Shown one piece after another: positions 10,687 to 22,592 of a DNA stretch of 64,000 nt. A model generated the notes under the pieces. That model was not told the origin of the DNA and ran no database searches. It worked only from the letters and a program-made list of their open reading frames with translations. How positions within the stretch are numbered: position 1 is the stretch's first letter; every line of letters begins with the position of its first letter. The stretch spans positions 29,524,683-29,588,682 of the forward strand of contig JASXTE010000002.1 of the NCBI GenBank assembly GCA_030280995.1, read 5' to 3'. The position numbers and the translations under genes were made by a program. The stretch comes from Hemileia vastatrix. Taxonomy: Eukaryota > Basidiomycota > Pucciniomycetes > Pucciniales > Zaghouaniaceae.

Positions 10687-10870
10687 ATTTCTGTTCAACC
10701 AGCTGAGGGGTTAAAAAAAACCAGTACTCATAATATTTTATTATGTTTTATTTCTTTAAAGTTGAATCTTTAATGCTACAGATTTATTCTGAATACCTGA
10801 AAATTACAAATTAAATAAAATAAAATGTATGACTTATCATTTTTTTTATTGTTTTTTTTGGGTGGGCGAG
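10687..10870 (+). other. 3' untranslated region and polypurine tract of A
   Basis: 184 bp between the pol stop and the 3' LTR. It ends in T8 followed by GGGTGGGCGAG (10860-10870), which occupies the place of the GAGTGAGGGAG tract that precedes TGTCAG in D and I. This is the likely primer for plus-strand DNA synthesis. No other feature is seen. Confidence 0.65.
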
Positions 10871-12372
10871 TGTCAGCCTGTATATCTCCAGGACTGAGTA
10901 AAAAGTACTTATAAGTTATGTTAAACACATGAACTATACATGGGAATAATAAATAAGAGTACACAAATAGTATACATAAGTAAAATTATGATAATACACA
11001 AAAAATGCCATTATAACACCTTATATACACGCATATATCCACCTTTTATAGGTCTTATGTACTTAATATTAAGTTGGAATATGTTAGGGTAATCTTAAGA
11101 ACCTTAAGTATAAGGCTGCATAATTTTTAAGTACACTTAAAGCTGTTATATTCATTGTTTTATGCAAAAAACAAGAAATGCGCTTTATTTCACTTAAAAG
11201 TTGACTATATGCGCTATAAAATTGAGAATATCAAAATTGCGCTTTGACAGATCAATTGGGCTCATTTAGAACTATTGATTTGGCTATTTAAATGCATAAA
11301 AATAACACTTTTCAAATTTGGTGTTTTTTATGCCAGAAATGGCTTCTGTGTACTGGCCACATACTGCCTGCTTTTTTCCCGTGTGAATAGCTTCATTTTT
11401 AGCAAAGTTAGCTTTTTCACACTATAATTACCCCACATTCTACGCCCACTGCGGGGAAACACACTAAAATAGGCGACAGGCGCTTATTTAGTGTCCTAGC
11501 TTAATTAATAATGCATTGACCTTGTTTATATGCACTAATTTCATTAATAACCTCACTCTTGGCACTTTATTTCATCACCACGCTTAAATTCGCCTAATTT
11601 TAGTCAAGGATTTACCCGTGCAAGCGCCTGCCAAGAACTGCATGTAGTTACCCCACATCTCACGCTCTTTTTTAAGTTTTTGGGTGGTTTCTCAGTCAAT
11701 TTTGGTTATTTTTGAATGGGAATTTCACGTAGTATAATGTCAGGATTAGCCCCATTATTTCTACAGTCAATCCCCCTGATTATTAAGCTATTATTAAACT
11801 TAAAAAGTCTCCTTTAGTCCTTAATATTATTGTTTTATACGCATATACTCTCTTTTTGTCTTTTTCTTTAATTTTGATGGATTTCCCTTATTATTTCAGG
11901 ATTTTGGCGGTTATTACTCTTCTAATTATGTCATGGATCACTGGGAATGTTGATGGGAATGTCTCTTAGTTGTTTAGAGGCGTGATTAACTGTGTATTGG
12001 GTGGTACATCGAGGGAATCATTGGGGAACTCAGTGTGTATAAAAGGAGGAGGGTTTTGGGTTGTATTTCTTCATTCTTTATCATTACAATTCAACCAATA
12101 TAACCAAACCAATTACAATACATATCAACTAGTACTTTTATAAGGCTTTTTGAATAGTATCTGAATTTTTATAATCTATTTTTCTACCAACTATAAAGAT
12201 TGTAAGCCATATATAAGAATAGTGAGAATTATATTACTGAGACCTTTATATTTGATTATATTTTACAACTTAGTGGATTAAATCTACAGTATTCATATAG
12301 GACCATTGAAATCTTCTAGACAACTGAATATTCAAGCTAGTTCACGTCCTTATACTTGACCTTAGCCTGACA
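10871..12372 (+). repeat. 3' LTR of element A
   Basis: 1502 bp, the same ends as 2647-4148. One of the few differences (gcgggg for gtgggg near 11453) breaks one base pair of the CCCCAC/GTGGGG inverted pair. Confidence 0.96.
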
Positions 12373-12472
12373 TTCCTCTTCATTATTGAAGAAGGGTATG
12401 GTTTATTTTTAAGACTAGCAGGAATATTATCCATATCACAAGTTAAACTAATTTTCATCTCATGATCTTTTA
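12373..12472 (-). pseudogene. Continuation of element B (protease-RT linker)
   Basis: Begins with the right-hand ttcct copy (12373-12377). Read on the minus strand it gives KDHEMKISLTCDMDNIPASL and KPYPSS, matching the segment just before RT in element A. It is therefore the upstream neighbour of base 2646 in the uninterrupted element B. It stops at 12472 where the LTR of element C begins. The protease and gag of B are not found elsewhere in the window. Confidence 0.88.
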
Positions 12473-13967
12473 TGTCTGCCTTGATATCCCCAGGACTGAG
12501 TAAAAAGTACTTATAAGTTATTTTAAACACATGGACTATACATGGGAGCAATAAATTAGGGTACACAAATAGTATACATAAGTAAAATTATGATAATATA
12601 CAAAATATGCCATTATAACACCTTATATATGCCCATATATCCACCTTTTAAAAGTCTTATGTACTTAATATTAAGTTAAAATATGTTAGGGTAATCTTAA
12701 GAACCTTAAATATAAGGTTACATAATTTTTAAGTACACTTAAAGCTGTTGTTTTTATTGTTTTATGTAAAAAGCAAGAAATGTGCTTTAAATCACTTAAA
12801 AGTTGATTATATGCGCTATATATTTAATAATATTAAAAATGCGCTTTGACAGATCAATTTTTCTTAGTTAGGACTATTGATCTGGCTACTCAAATGCATG
12901 AAAATAACACTTTTCTAATTTGGTGTTTTTTATGCCAGAAATGGCTTCTGTGTACCGGCCACATACTGGCTGCATTTTTCCTGTGTGAATAGCTCAATTT
13001 TTAGCAAATTTATCTTTTTAACACTATAATTACCCCACATTGTATGCCCACCGTGGGGAAACACACTAAAATAGGCAACAGGCGCTTATTTAGTGTCCTA
13101 GCTTAAATATAAATGCATCGACCCTCTTTATATGCACTAATCTCATTAATAACCTCAATCTTGGCACTTTAATTCACTACCACACTTAAATTTGCCCAAA
13201 TTAGTCAAGGATTTACCTGTGAAAGAGCCTGCCAAGAACTGCATGTAGTTACCCCACATCTCACACCCCTTTTTTAGGTTTTTAGGTGGATTCTCAGTCA
13301 ATTTTGGTTATTTTTGAATGGGGATTTCACATAGTATAATGTCATGATTAGCCCCAACATTTCTACTGTTAATCCCCCTTTTTATTAAGTAATAATTAGT
13401 CTTAATTTTCCCTTTTTAGTCTTTTATTTTAATGTATAATACACATATACTCTCTTTTTTACTTATTCTCTATCTTTGATGGATTATCCCTATTACTACA
13501 GGAGTTTGGAGGGTGATATCATTCTAATTATGTTACTGGTCACTCTTTTTGTTTCTGGACATGTCTATTAGCTGGAATGAGTCTTCTTCAACTGGGTATA
13601 GAGCTTGTAAATCAAGGGGGTCATTGGGGAAGTAATTGTGTATAAAAGAAGGGGGTTTTTGCTCTTGTTTTCTACATTCTTTATCATTACAATTAAACAT
13701 ATAACCAATACAATTTACTATACATATAAACAGTACTTTTGAAGTCTTTGAATAGTATCTGAATTTATTAAATCTATTTTTCTACCAACTATACGATTGT
13801 AAGCCATATATAATTAGTGAGATTAAAATTACTGAGACTCTTATATTGAGTTATATTTTAATACTTATTGGATTTGTACTACAGTATTCATATAGGACCA
13901 TTAAAATATTCTAGACAGCCCACCATTCAAGCTAGTTCACGTCTCTGTACTTGACCTCAGCCTGACA
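12473..13967 (+). repeat. 5' LTR of element C (LTR-alpha variant)
   Basis: 1495 bp, from TGTCTGCC to GCCTGACA. It aligns with the LTR of A along its whole length with many substitutions and small indels. TATAAAA lies at 13641. The CCCCAC...GTGGGG inverted pair is kept. A primer-site candidate TGGGG follows two bases after the end. Confidence 0.9.
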
Positions 13968-14153
13968 ATTGGGGAAATTTCCTCAAGAATTCTGTTGGTT
14001 ATCTTCCAGTAAGTAAAAATTCAAAAAGAGGCTACAAGTAAATAATATCCCTATAGAAATATTTGGATAATTACAACAGGTTGGGGTAACTTATCTAGTG
14101 ATTTCATAAAAAGAAGCCCTGTTATATAATAAAATTGTGATATTGAATCAAAA

Positions 14154-14318
14154 ATTTTACCACTAATTTAACATATAACTGTTATTAGTGGGAGTCTGTC
14201 AATAGACCAATTAATTTTGTGATCTTTTCAGATAAAATTTTTACCACTAATTTAACATAAAATTGTTTTTAGTGGGAGTCTGTCAATAGACCAATTATAT
14301 TTGTGATCTTTGCAGACA
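14154..14318 (+). repeat. Tandem hairpin units in the element C leader
   Basis: The same two units as in element A. CCACTAA...TTAGTGG arms and the GTCTGTCAATAGAC hairpin are retained in both units although the surrounding bases have diverged. Confidence 0.75.
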
Positions 14319-14642
14319 AGAAACCAATTAAACTGATTAGTTTTTTTCCTTTAAAAGGACTCTTAATCCCTTTTTATTGGTTTGTAAAATTTATTTAATA
14401 TTTAGAAAGAATATTACTGACAGATTTTCTTTTTTAAATATAAAAACATGGCTACATATTGTAGACCAGTTATATCAAGTGACCTCATAAAAGCATATTT
14501 GACTTTTAACACATATAAACTCACTTCATACCTACAAGTAAGCAATAAAAATTCTTCAGTGGTATTTATAAATACTGATAAAACTCCTTTTTGAAGTTTT
14601 CAAATTTAAAATTTCAATTCTTTAATTAAATTCCACATAAAA

Positions 14643-17235
14643 ATGTGTGAAAAAAATGATAGTGTGATTAATAAGGCAAAACCTTATAGCTTAAGACTTA
14701 GAGCTGAAAGACCTGTTACAGGACATTCAAATGGAGGGCCAGGATTACCCCACAAACAGAAACACTCCACAAATTTCTCTGGAAGAAAGAAAAAACTATT
14801 AAAACAGGTATCAATAAAGAAAAAAAGAAATACCTTACAAGAACAAATTCACTCCCTCTCCACTCTACAGAACACCTTGACAATAAGAATCAACAATATA
14901 GTGGACCAGATAAAAAATCTGGAGAAAAGAGCAGCTCAGGGTTTTGTAAAAGTCAATCAAGCTCTAGTATAAATAAAGGCTCAACCACCAACAGTGGCAT
15001 CAAACAGTTCCATATCAACACCTCCAGCCCAAGAGGTGGGCCAAAAACTTACTGTAAGCAAATGGAAGTGGGATTGGTATGCCCAAAACTACAACAACCC
15101 TCAACAGCAGGGCTCCAGAAGTCACTCTTACAGGGGAAGGCCAAGGAGAGGCAGGCGAAATGGAATAAGACCTTGGTAAGTCATCCATCTTCTCAGGATC
15201 AATTATATAATCCTAACAATGAATTACTTATAGGTAATTAAATTGATAGAGAGTTAATGGATATAATTGATAATGATTTAAAAAATTATTCATTTGAAAA
15301 TAACATATTAAACTTGTCTTTAAATGATGACAATGTACATAGTTTTATTGACCAACAGGATAATGCTATAAATATAAAAATGGAACCAAATGAATTAAAT
15401 CTTGAACCTGATGATGAGTCTTCTGAATTGGACACAGGAAAAATTGAATATTTTCTAAAAGAAAATCCAATGGAATCAAAAATAATTAGCAAATTATTAT
15501 TAAGAATTGAAAAATTGGAAGTATTCTCTAGAGAGTCAAACAATAATACAGAAAGTGTATTATTAAACCTCACACAATCATTGAATACAACAGCCAATAG
15601 GTTAAAAACTATTGAGAATTCAAATAATGAATTAATCAATGAAAATAAAAGATTAAACTCTGAGATTAAGAATTTAGAAAATAAATTGGAACATTCTCAG
15701 AATACTTTGGCTACCATAGAGGGATGTGTAAAATTGTCTTTTTCAAATGTGAATGATACCTTAACTCATGTACCTGTAATAAAAGATAGGTTACAAAGAG
15801 TAGAGACTGATATAGCTAACATTTTGAAAAATACTGATAAAGAAAAAGATAATACCTCTTATGTGGAAAGAGTACCAGTTTTTTTGAAACACTCAGATGA
15901 TAAACCAATGATTGAACATGAACATAGTGTCATGGGCTCTGAGAATATAAAATTAGTAAGGGATAAAATAAATAATAATCTTTCTAAATTAAGTGAGTTA
16001 CTTAATATTCCTCAGGTTAGGGAAGCAAAAACTAACCAAAAGAACTGGCCTAAGTTAGATCAGTACCCTTCTTTTGACAGGGATTCAAAATCTGATGGGC
16101 AACAATTCATTCAGAGAATTGATAACTTAAAATTTTCATACAAATTACCTGATGAAGAAATTAAATCATAATTTATATCTTTATTTAAAGATGTGGCCTT
16201 ATTATGGTTTGAATCTGTATTGAGTGAGGAAATTAACTACTCCTGGAATAAATGGATGGCACTAATTGAAAGGAAATTTGGTGGCCCAAAATTTAGAATC
16301 ACTCAACAAATATTGCATGAGAAATCCAGATATAATCCAAATGCTGGAGATAAACCCATGGTATTTTTAATGAATTTAATAAAAATCATGAAAGCCATGG
16401 ATCCAAAAATGGATTATGATGAGTGGAAAGAGAAAATAATATATAAATTGCCTATATCAGTCAGAGACATTATTGTAGCTAGAACTGAAACCATCAGAGA
16501 TACTTCTGGGTTTATTAATATATGCAACAAAATATTATTGAACCAAAAATATGAAACCAGATATAATATATACAAGCAAAGTGTTGAGGTAGTAAAGCCT
16601 ACTACAAATAGGTTACCAGTGGAGAAGAAAAAACCTTCACCTCCCCTTGTCCCTAAAAGAAAAGAAAATAACACTTGCTACAAATGTAATGAACCTTGGG
16701 CTGAAGGCCATACTTGTAAGAAATAAATAAATGTTATTAAAAACTCACAAGATTCTGGACAAAGTAATCACAAAGATGAAAAGGAGGAATCTAGTGAGGA
16801 TTTTAAAAGTAACATTTCTTACAGTGATGATAAAAATTAGATATATGTATTAGAACAGGATATTTTGTTCCTGAATGATGCAATACCTCATACAGATACA
16901 TCTATAACTTCCATTGAAGAAGCTGAAATTATCAAAGATGTATCTCATGATACTTACAAAATAACACCTATTGAAGCAACTGTTATTATATGTGGAAAAT
17001 AAATGAATTCCATTCTTGACACTGGGGCTTCAGGTAGTGTAGTTTCTATTAATACTTTAATGAAACTAGATAGTAAGTATAAGGAAAAATTAGAACCTGT
17101 ACAGACAAAGAACTGGATGGGTTTTGGTTCAGTATTAAATCAAATTGGCAAATACAAAACAGATGTATTCTTTAAATATCATAATGGATATTTAAGAGCA
17201 GTGTGTGAATTTGTGGTAATGAATAATAATAATTC
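14643..17235 (+). pseudogene. ORF1, gag and start of protease of element C
   Basis: Parallels bases 4813-7400 of A. It begins MCEKND and reads KAKPYSLRLR; a one-base deletion near 14790 joins this start to the coiled-coil frame. VSKWKWDW and HSYRG appear at 15050-15140 with the PW stop at 15177-15179. The coiled-coil gag resumes at 15257. Stops interrupt at 15241, 16169, 16724 and 16837. The knuckle CYKCNEPW and the protease motif LDTGASGS (about 17018) are still legible. The sequence leaves homology to A at about 17235. Confidence 0.88.
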
Positions 17236-17679
17236 TAAATAATACAATTTTAAAAAGGGTGATGAAGTGTTGATTTCTACATTCCACTTCAATTTACAAG
17301 GTAATAACAAATTGAAAGACCCATTTTTAGGTCCATTTTTTTCAGAAGAATGTTTGGTGATAATTCAGTTGAAGTTATTTTGTATTCTCCATATGAAATA
17401 AAACATTCTGTTTTTCCAATATCTCTTTTGAAACCTTACACATCCAATGGTGATTTATTTCCCAAAAGGAGGGGAATACCAAAAAAGACCCCTAATGAAA
17501 TCACTGAGACAGCAGAAGTTGAAAAGCTTCTAAATGACAGAATAGTTACTGCTGTAAAAGGTACAGAATACTTATTGAGATTCAAGAATAAATCTTCTGA
17601 ATATTATTCTTGGATACCTGGGAAGGAGATATCTAATCTTCCTAATCTGCTAAAGAAATATAAAAAGAAAAATTCATAG
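17236..17679 (+). pseudogene. Integrase tail and chromodomain, left arm
   Basis: Copied 3' end of the pol gene of D. It contains the GDEVLIST domain, the SVFPISLLKPY segment and a chromodomain readable from 17350 to the stop at 17679 (EYLLRFKNK, then SWIPGKEISNLP). A frame break lies at the T run near 17340. Upstream it is fused to the protease of element C, so no complete integrase exists. Confidence 0.85.
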
Positions 17680-17700
17680 CATTTTTTTACTGTTTTTTTT

Positions 17701-18322
17701 AGAGTGAGGGAGTGTCAGCCAGGCTACTAGACTTACCCAGTAAAATAATTAATTATTTACTGGATGAAGCCATGCCTTATTATTTTAATTTTATTAATTT
17801 TAATTTTTTTACATTAAATTTACCTATAACAAATTAACTAATTACAAAATAGTTAAGTTAGTGAATCATTAAAATGAATATTAAAATGTCCCTTATATTT
17901 CTATTTTCTAACACCGTGCTCAATGACAGGTTAAAAGAAATAGAAGTTAATATTAAAATAAAATAAAAATTTAAATTAAATTAAATATCTACAAAAATTC
18001 AAATTACTTATTTAAAATTTATATTTAAAGTAAATTTTAGATACATTCATTTGTTTCTGTCATATAAATGAAATACACTTTTCAGACACCTTCTTTTTGG
18101 AACAAACTTATTAATTTCAAATGTTTTTCTGGAATATTCCTTTCTTTTCTCATAATACTGTATTTAGGATTTTAAAACCGTGCTTTTTCTCTCCTTTGCC
18201 TATATAAGGCCTTCCTTTCTGGTTGTTTTTGATTCATTCCATTACTTACTTATATTACCAAACATTTACTATACTTAAAGATTTATTACTATTTATTATT
18301 GTTTTAGTATTTACATTCACGT
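17701..18322 (+). repeat. Polypurine tract and LTR-beta (truncated), left arm
   Basis: AGAGTGAGGGAG (17701-17712) immediately precedes TGTCAGCCAGGC (17713), the usual tract-LTR junction. The LTR has a TATATAA box at 18201. It is cut at 18322, where an F-type LTR starts with TGTGGTC. Mirror copy on the minus strand at 19050-19672. Confidence 0.85.
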
Positions 18323-18695
18323 TGTGGTCTTCCAACATTGGCAGGGGCATTTGTTGTGTTGTTTGGCGCTGTTTGTGAATGTCTTAATTGACATCTGTTG
18401 AAGAATTGGGTGTTTTTCTGGATTTATTCCGTGAATATTGGGACTGCAGGGGTCATTTCCTCATTTTTCAGTTAAAAAAGATAGCTGTTTAATTTTGTTT
18501 TTTGCATATTTTGGGCTAACATTAAGTCTTAGGGTAAAGTGCTTAGTATCATTAGAATGGGCTAATTTTTTTTCTACATTTCATGTCTCAATGTTGTTAT
18601 TTTGGGGGAGGATACAAGAGGGTTTTGGCTAGGTTTGAAGTTTCTGCTAAGATTGATGGGGCCTCACTGTTGGACATGGTTAGGCAAGTAATCTT
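18323..18695 (+). mobile_element. F-type LTR fragment fused to a gag fragment
   Basis: 18323-18604 matches the start of the LTR of element G (54448). From about 18605 the sequence instead reads as part of the G/H gag: it has the same spacing as NGEDVKWF and then DGASLLDMVRQVIF through the axis of the inverted duplication. An internal deletion has joined mid-LTR to gag. This gag stretch continues unbroken through the 19-bp spacer before the sequence folds back. Confidence 0.8.
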
Positions 18696-19049
18696 TGTCC
18701 AACAGTGAGGCCCCATCAATCTTAGCAGAAACTTCAAACCTAGCCAAAACCCCCTTGCATCCTCCCCCAAAATAACAACATTGAGACATGAAATGTAGAA
18801 AAAAAATTAGCCCATTCTAATGATACTAAGCACTTAACCCTAAGACTTAATGTTAGCCCAAAATATGCAAAAAACAAAATTAAACAGCTATCTTTTTTAA
18901 CTGAGAAATGAGGAAATGACCCCTGCAGTCCCAATATTCACGGAATAAATCCAGAAAAACACCCAATTCTTCAACAGATGTCAATTAAGACATTCACAAA
19001 CAGCGCCAAACAACACAACAAATGCCCCTGCCAATGTTGGAAGACCACA
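18696..19049 (-). mobile_element. Mirror copy of the F-LTR/gag fragment, right arm
   Basis: Reverse complement of 18323-18676 with a few substitutions. In the right arm it interrupts the 3' LTR of element D, so it was probably an F/G-family insertion into that LTR before the fold-back. Confidence 0.85.
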
Positions 19050-19659
19050 ACGTGAATGTAAATACTAAAACAATAATAAATAGTAATAAATCTTTAAGTA
19101 TAGTAAATGTTTGGTAATATAAGTAAGTAATGGAATGAATCAAAAACAACCAGAAAGGAAGGCCTTATATAGGCAAAGGAGAGAAAAAGCACGGTTTTAA
19201 AATCCTAAATACAGTATTATGAGAAAAGAAAGGAATATTCCAGAAAAACATTTGAAATTAATAAGTTTGTTCCAAAAAGAAGGTGTCTGAAAAGTGTATT
19301 TCATTTATATGACAGAAACAAATGAATGTATCTAAAATTTACTTTAAATATAAATTTTAAATAAGTAATTTGAATTTTTGTAGATATTTAATTTAATTTA
19401 AATTTTTATTTTATTTTAATATTAACTTCTATTTCTTTTAACCTGTCATTGAGCACGGTGTTAGAAAATAGAAATATAAGGGACATTTTAATATTCATTT
19501 TAATGATTCACTAACTTAACTATTTTGTAATTAGTTAATTTGTTATAGGTAAATTTAATGTAAAAAAATTAAAATTAATAAAATTAAAATAATAAGGCAT
19601 GGCTTCATCCAGTAAATAATTAATTATTTTACTGGGTAAGTCTAGTAGCCTGGCTGACA
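19050..19659 (-). repeat. 3' LTR-beta of element D (truncated)
   Basis: Starts TGTCAGCCAGGC on the minus strand at 19659, directly after the tract AGAGTGAGGGAG. It ends at 19050 where the F-type LTR begins. The missing remainder resembles 26545-26712. Confidence 0.88.
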
Positions 19660-19692
19660 CTCCCTCACTCTAAAAAAAACAGTAAAAAAATG

Positions 19693-21300
19693 CTATGATT
19701 TTTTCTTTTTATATTTCTTTAGCAGATTAGGAAGATTAGATATCTCCTTCCCAGGTATCCAAGAATAATATTCAGAAGATTTATTCTTGAATCTCAATAA
19801 GTATTCTGTACCTTTTACAGCAGTAACTGTTCTGTCATTTAGAAGCTTTTCAACTTCTTCTGTCTCAGTGATTTCATTAGGGGTTTTTTTGGTATTCCCC
19901 TCCTTTTGGGAAATAAATCCTCATTGGATGTGTAAGGTTTCAAAAGAGATATTGGAAAAACAGAATGTTTTATTTCATATGGAGAATACAAAATAACTTC
20001 AACTGAATTATCACCAAACATTCTTCTGAAAAAAAATGGACCTAAAAATGGGTCTTTCAATTTGTTATTACCTTGTAAATTGAAGTGGAATGTAGAAATC
20101 AACACTTCATCACCCTTTTTAAAATTGTATTATTTATGGGATTTTTATAATCTCTTCTTCAAATATTCAAAGGATTTTTCAATACATTTTTGAGCATGAC
20201 TTCTGCAAATTTGTTGCATTTGAAGAAAATATTTTACACCTGGATGTAAATCCAATTTAGGTATTTTATTATTGAGAATTTGGGCAGGAGAATTTGGAAC
20301 ATATCCAAGCCAGTGCACAAAAGGCTTTCTTTGAGTAAAAAAATGAACAGTGCTATTAAAAGCAAATTCCAACCCAGGAGGTAAGGTAACCCAATCATGA
20401 GTGAATCTGTCATTGTCTTTATACTCAAGGCCAAAGGCACAATACCTTCTTATCATGTACTCTAAAGTCTGAATCTTTCTTTCAGCTAATCCATCAGTCT
20501 GATGGTGATGAGCAGTAGAAAGTTTCAGATCACAACCACAAACATCCATCAGAGACATCCAAAATTCAGAGGTAAATTTAGGGTCTCTGTCAGAGATGAA
20601 GGCTTTAGGAAAAGCAGCAGTATTCAACATATGAGACCATCATAAGAAAGGTAATTCTTTAGTGCGAAAATCCTTGTGATTAGGGATGAATTTACACATT
20701 TTTGTGAATCTGTCCGCAATAACCCAACAAGAGTTATAACTGTCTTTACCAGAAATGGGTAATCCTGTTACAAAATACATTTTTATTATCCACCATGGTG
20801 CATCAGGAGGTTCAGCATGCTGCATTAATTCAGCTCTCTTACCAGTTAATCTTTTTGATTTTTTGAAAGAATCACTAGATTCAACATATAATTTGGTGTC
20901 TTCAGACATATTAACCCACCAAGCAGTGTTTTTAATTCTGATCATTGTTTTTTCAAGATCAAAATGTCCAGCTAATATGTAATCATGACAAATTTTCAAG
21001 ATGATTTCTTTCATAGAAGGAGGAATAACAATGACATTACTCAACTTTCTTCTATAATATAGATATCCTTCATCAATTGAAAATTTACCTTTCTCCAAAC
21101 CCTTCTGGTACTTTGTTGGAATGGTTTTAATTAATTCTTGTATTGAAGAATTCTTTGGATCATTTAATATGGTGCATAACTTTTTTAAGTCAGTGTACTA
21201 ACCATATTAATCCATAATAAGCTGTAATAGCTCTTCCTCCATATCAACCACATATATCCCATGAATATGAATAATTTCATCCTCAGGATCATAAGCAGGA
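19693..21300 (-). pseudogene. Integrase and chromodomain of element D
   Basis: Minus strand. The zinc region (20880-21000) reads HDYILAGHFD and later ESSDSFKKSKR, so the paired cysteines of ETCDSCQKSKR in A are lost. The first catalytic Asp (NMDFVTG in A) is Tyr here (KMYFVTGLP, near 20781). SDRDPKFTSEF and DGLAERKIQ keep the other two acidic residues. Frame breaks lie near 20640 and 20140, and in the right arm another near 19885 disrupts the chromodomain. Confidence 0.87.
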
Positions 21301-22592
21301 TTAGAGTCATCATTTGGTAAAGGTAACCTTGATAACATATCCACATTTTAGTGAACAATACCAGCCCTATGAATAATTGTCATTCTCCCTCTGTATTCCT
21401 GAAAAGATAACTTCCATCTGAACATATGTCTTTTAGGTGTTTTCAAGTTTAAAAGGGATTTAACTGCACTGCAGTCAGTGACAAGTTAAAATTTCTGTTC
21501 ATCTAGGTAATAATGAAGCTTTTCTAGAGCCCATACTACAGCTAAACACTCTAATTGAGTAGCACCATATTTCAATTCACTATTTCTCAAGGTTCGTTAA
21601 ATATAAAAAATTACTACTTATGATACTTTATAATTCATCACTTGTTTTTGATGGAGGGCAGCACCAAGACCAATAAAACTGGCATCAGTGTACAAAACAA
21701 ATGGTTGATTAAAGTCAGGTAAAGCAAGAATTGGTGCTGACATCAAACATTGTTTCATAGTGTCAAAAGCTCTCTGTCTTTCACTATTCCAGACAAAATC
21801 AACATCCTTTCTAGTCAGTTGGGTAAGGGGTAAAGCTATGACTTGGTAATTTTTTATATACTGTCTATAGTATCCACACATTCCCAAAAAACTCTGGAGC
21901 TCTCTAATTGTTGTAGGAGCCTTCACCTGTTGTATGGCTGCCACTTTGTTTTGGTCAACACATATCTGTAACCCTGAAACAACATGACCAAGTACTTTTA
22001 AAGAATGAAAACCAAATTTACATTTCTTTAAAGCAAGTGTCATATTTATTTCATCCATTTTGTGGAACACTTTAGACAGGTGGCTACGATGGTCCTCAAA
22101 TTTTTTTGAGAATATAATGATATCATCAATATAAACCATCAGCCATCCTTCAATTGTTTCTTGATAAAATGTGTTATCCATAACTTTTTGAAAAACTGAA
22201 GGGGCATTTTTAGGCCAAATGGCATCCTAATATACTTATAAATACCCATATGAGTAGCCATCATCAGAAAATTCTAAGACTTCTTCTCAACAGGTACCTG
22301 GTGATATCCCTTGTTACCATCCTGACAGCTGATATATTTAGCACCTTGTAAGATAGCATGTATAGATCTAATTATAGGTAAAGGGTAGATATCATCAACA
22401 GTATAAGTACTTAATTCTATATAATAAACACATAACCTGGCTTTATCTTTCTCATAAGAAATTAGGACAGGTGAGATAACACAATATTTAAATGTTTCAA
22501 CTGCCTTTTCAATAATATTCACTTTTATAGGGGAAGAGATATTGTCTTCAATATCTTTTCTATTTGTGGGAGAAGCAGGATAAGCTTCTTCT
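21301..22592 (-). pseudogene. RT and RNase H of element D
   Basis: Minus strand. RT retains YCVISPVLISYEKDK, GNKGYHQVPVE and the YIDD box (YIDDIIIFSK, about 22120-22135). RNase H retains LYTDASFIGLGAALHQKQ. Interruptions lie at about 22270, 22195, 21600 and 21488. The upstream end meets gag-protease at about 22593. Confidence 0.87.

Larger units (their letters stand above)
2647..12372 (+). mobile_element. Complete Ty3/gypsy chromovirus, element A
   Basis: Full-length LTR retrotransposon of 9726 bp. It has two LTRs of equal length (1502 bp, TGTCAG...CTGACA), a primer-site candidate, a structured leader, one open gag-pol frame, a short purine-rich tract and flanking ttcct duplications. Reading the LTRs side by side I see about three substitutions: near 3229 against 11453, 3891 against 12115, and 4108 against 12332. 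This indicates a recent insertion. It interrupts the RT gene of element B in the opposite orientation. The intact frame and near-identical LTRs make it the best candidate here for an element that still moves. Confidence 0.96.
12473..17235 (+). mobile_element. Ty3/gypsy element C, 5' part, truncated
   Basis: A decayed relative of A. It has a complete 5' LTR (12473-13967), leader, gag and the start of protease, then ends abruptly at about 17235, where the inverted duplication begins. RT, RNase H, integrase and 3' LTR are missing. It has the same orientation and the same leader repeats as A. The left end abuts the relic of B at 12472, so C probably also inserted into B, but the matching right flank was lost. 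Confidence 0.88.
17236..20136. repeat. Large inverted duplication, 1441-bp arms, 19-bp spacer
   Basis: Left arm 17236-18676 is the reverse complement of right arm 18696-20136, around a 19-bp unpaired centre (18677-18695). The arms have equal length but differ by roughly a dozen bases that I can see. These include compensating one-base length changes in homopolymers, such as the T run near 17340 and the A run near 17480. The right arm is continuous with element D and is therefore the original; the left arm is the copy. It is joined to element C at 17236, where C and the arm share only the bases TA(A). Confidence 0.95.

Noticed and set aside
18438..18934. Paired 64-codon ORFs on opposite strands
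   Set aside because: They are mirror images created by the inverted duplication of an LTR fragment, not genes.
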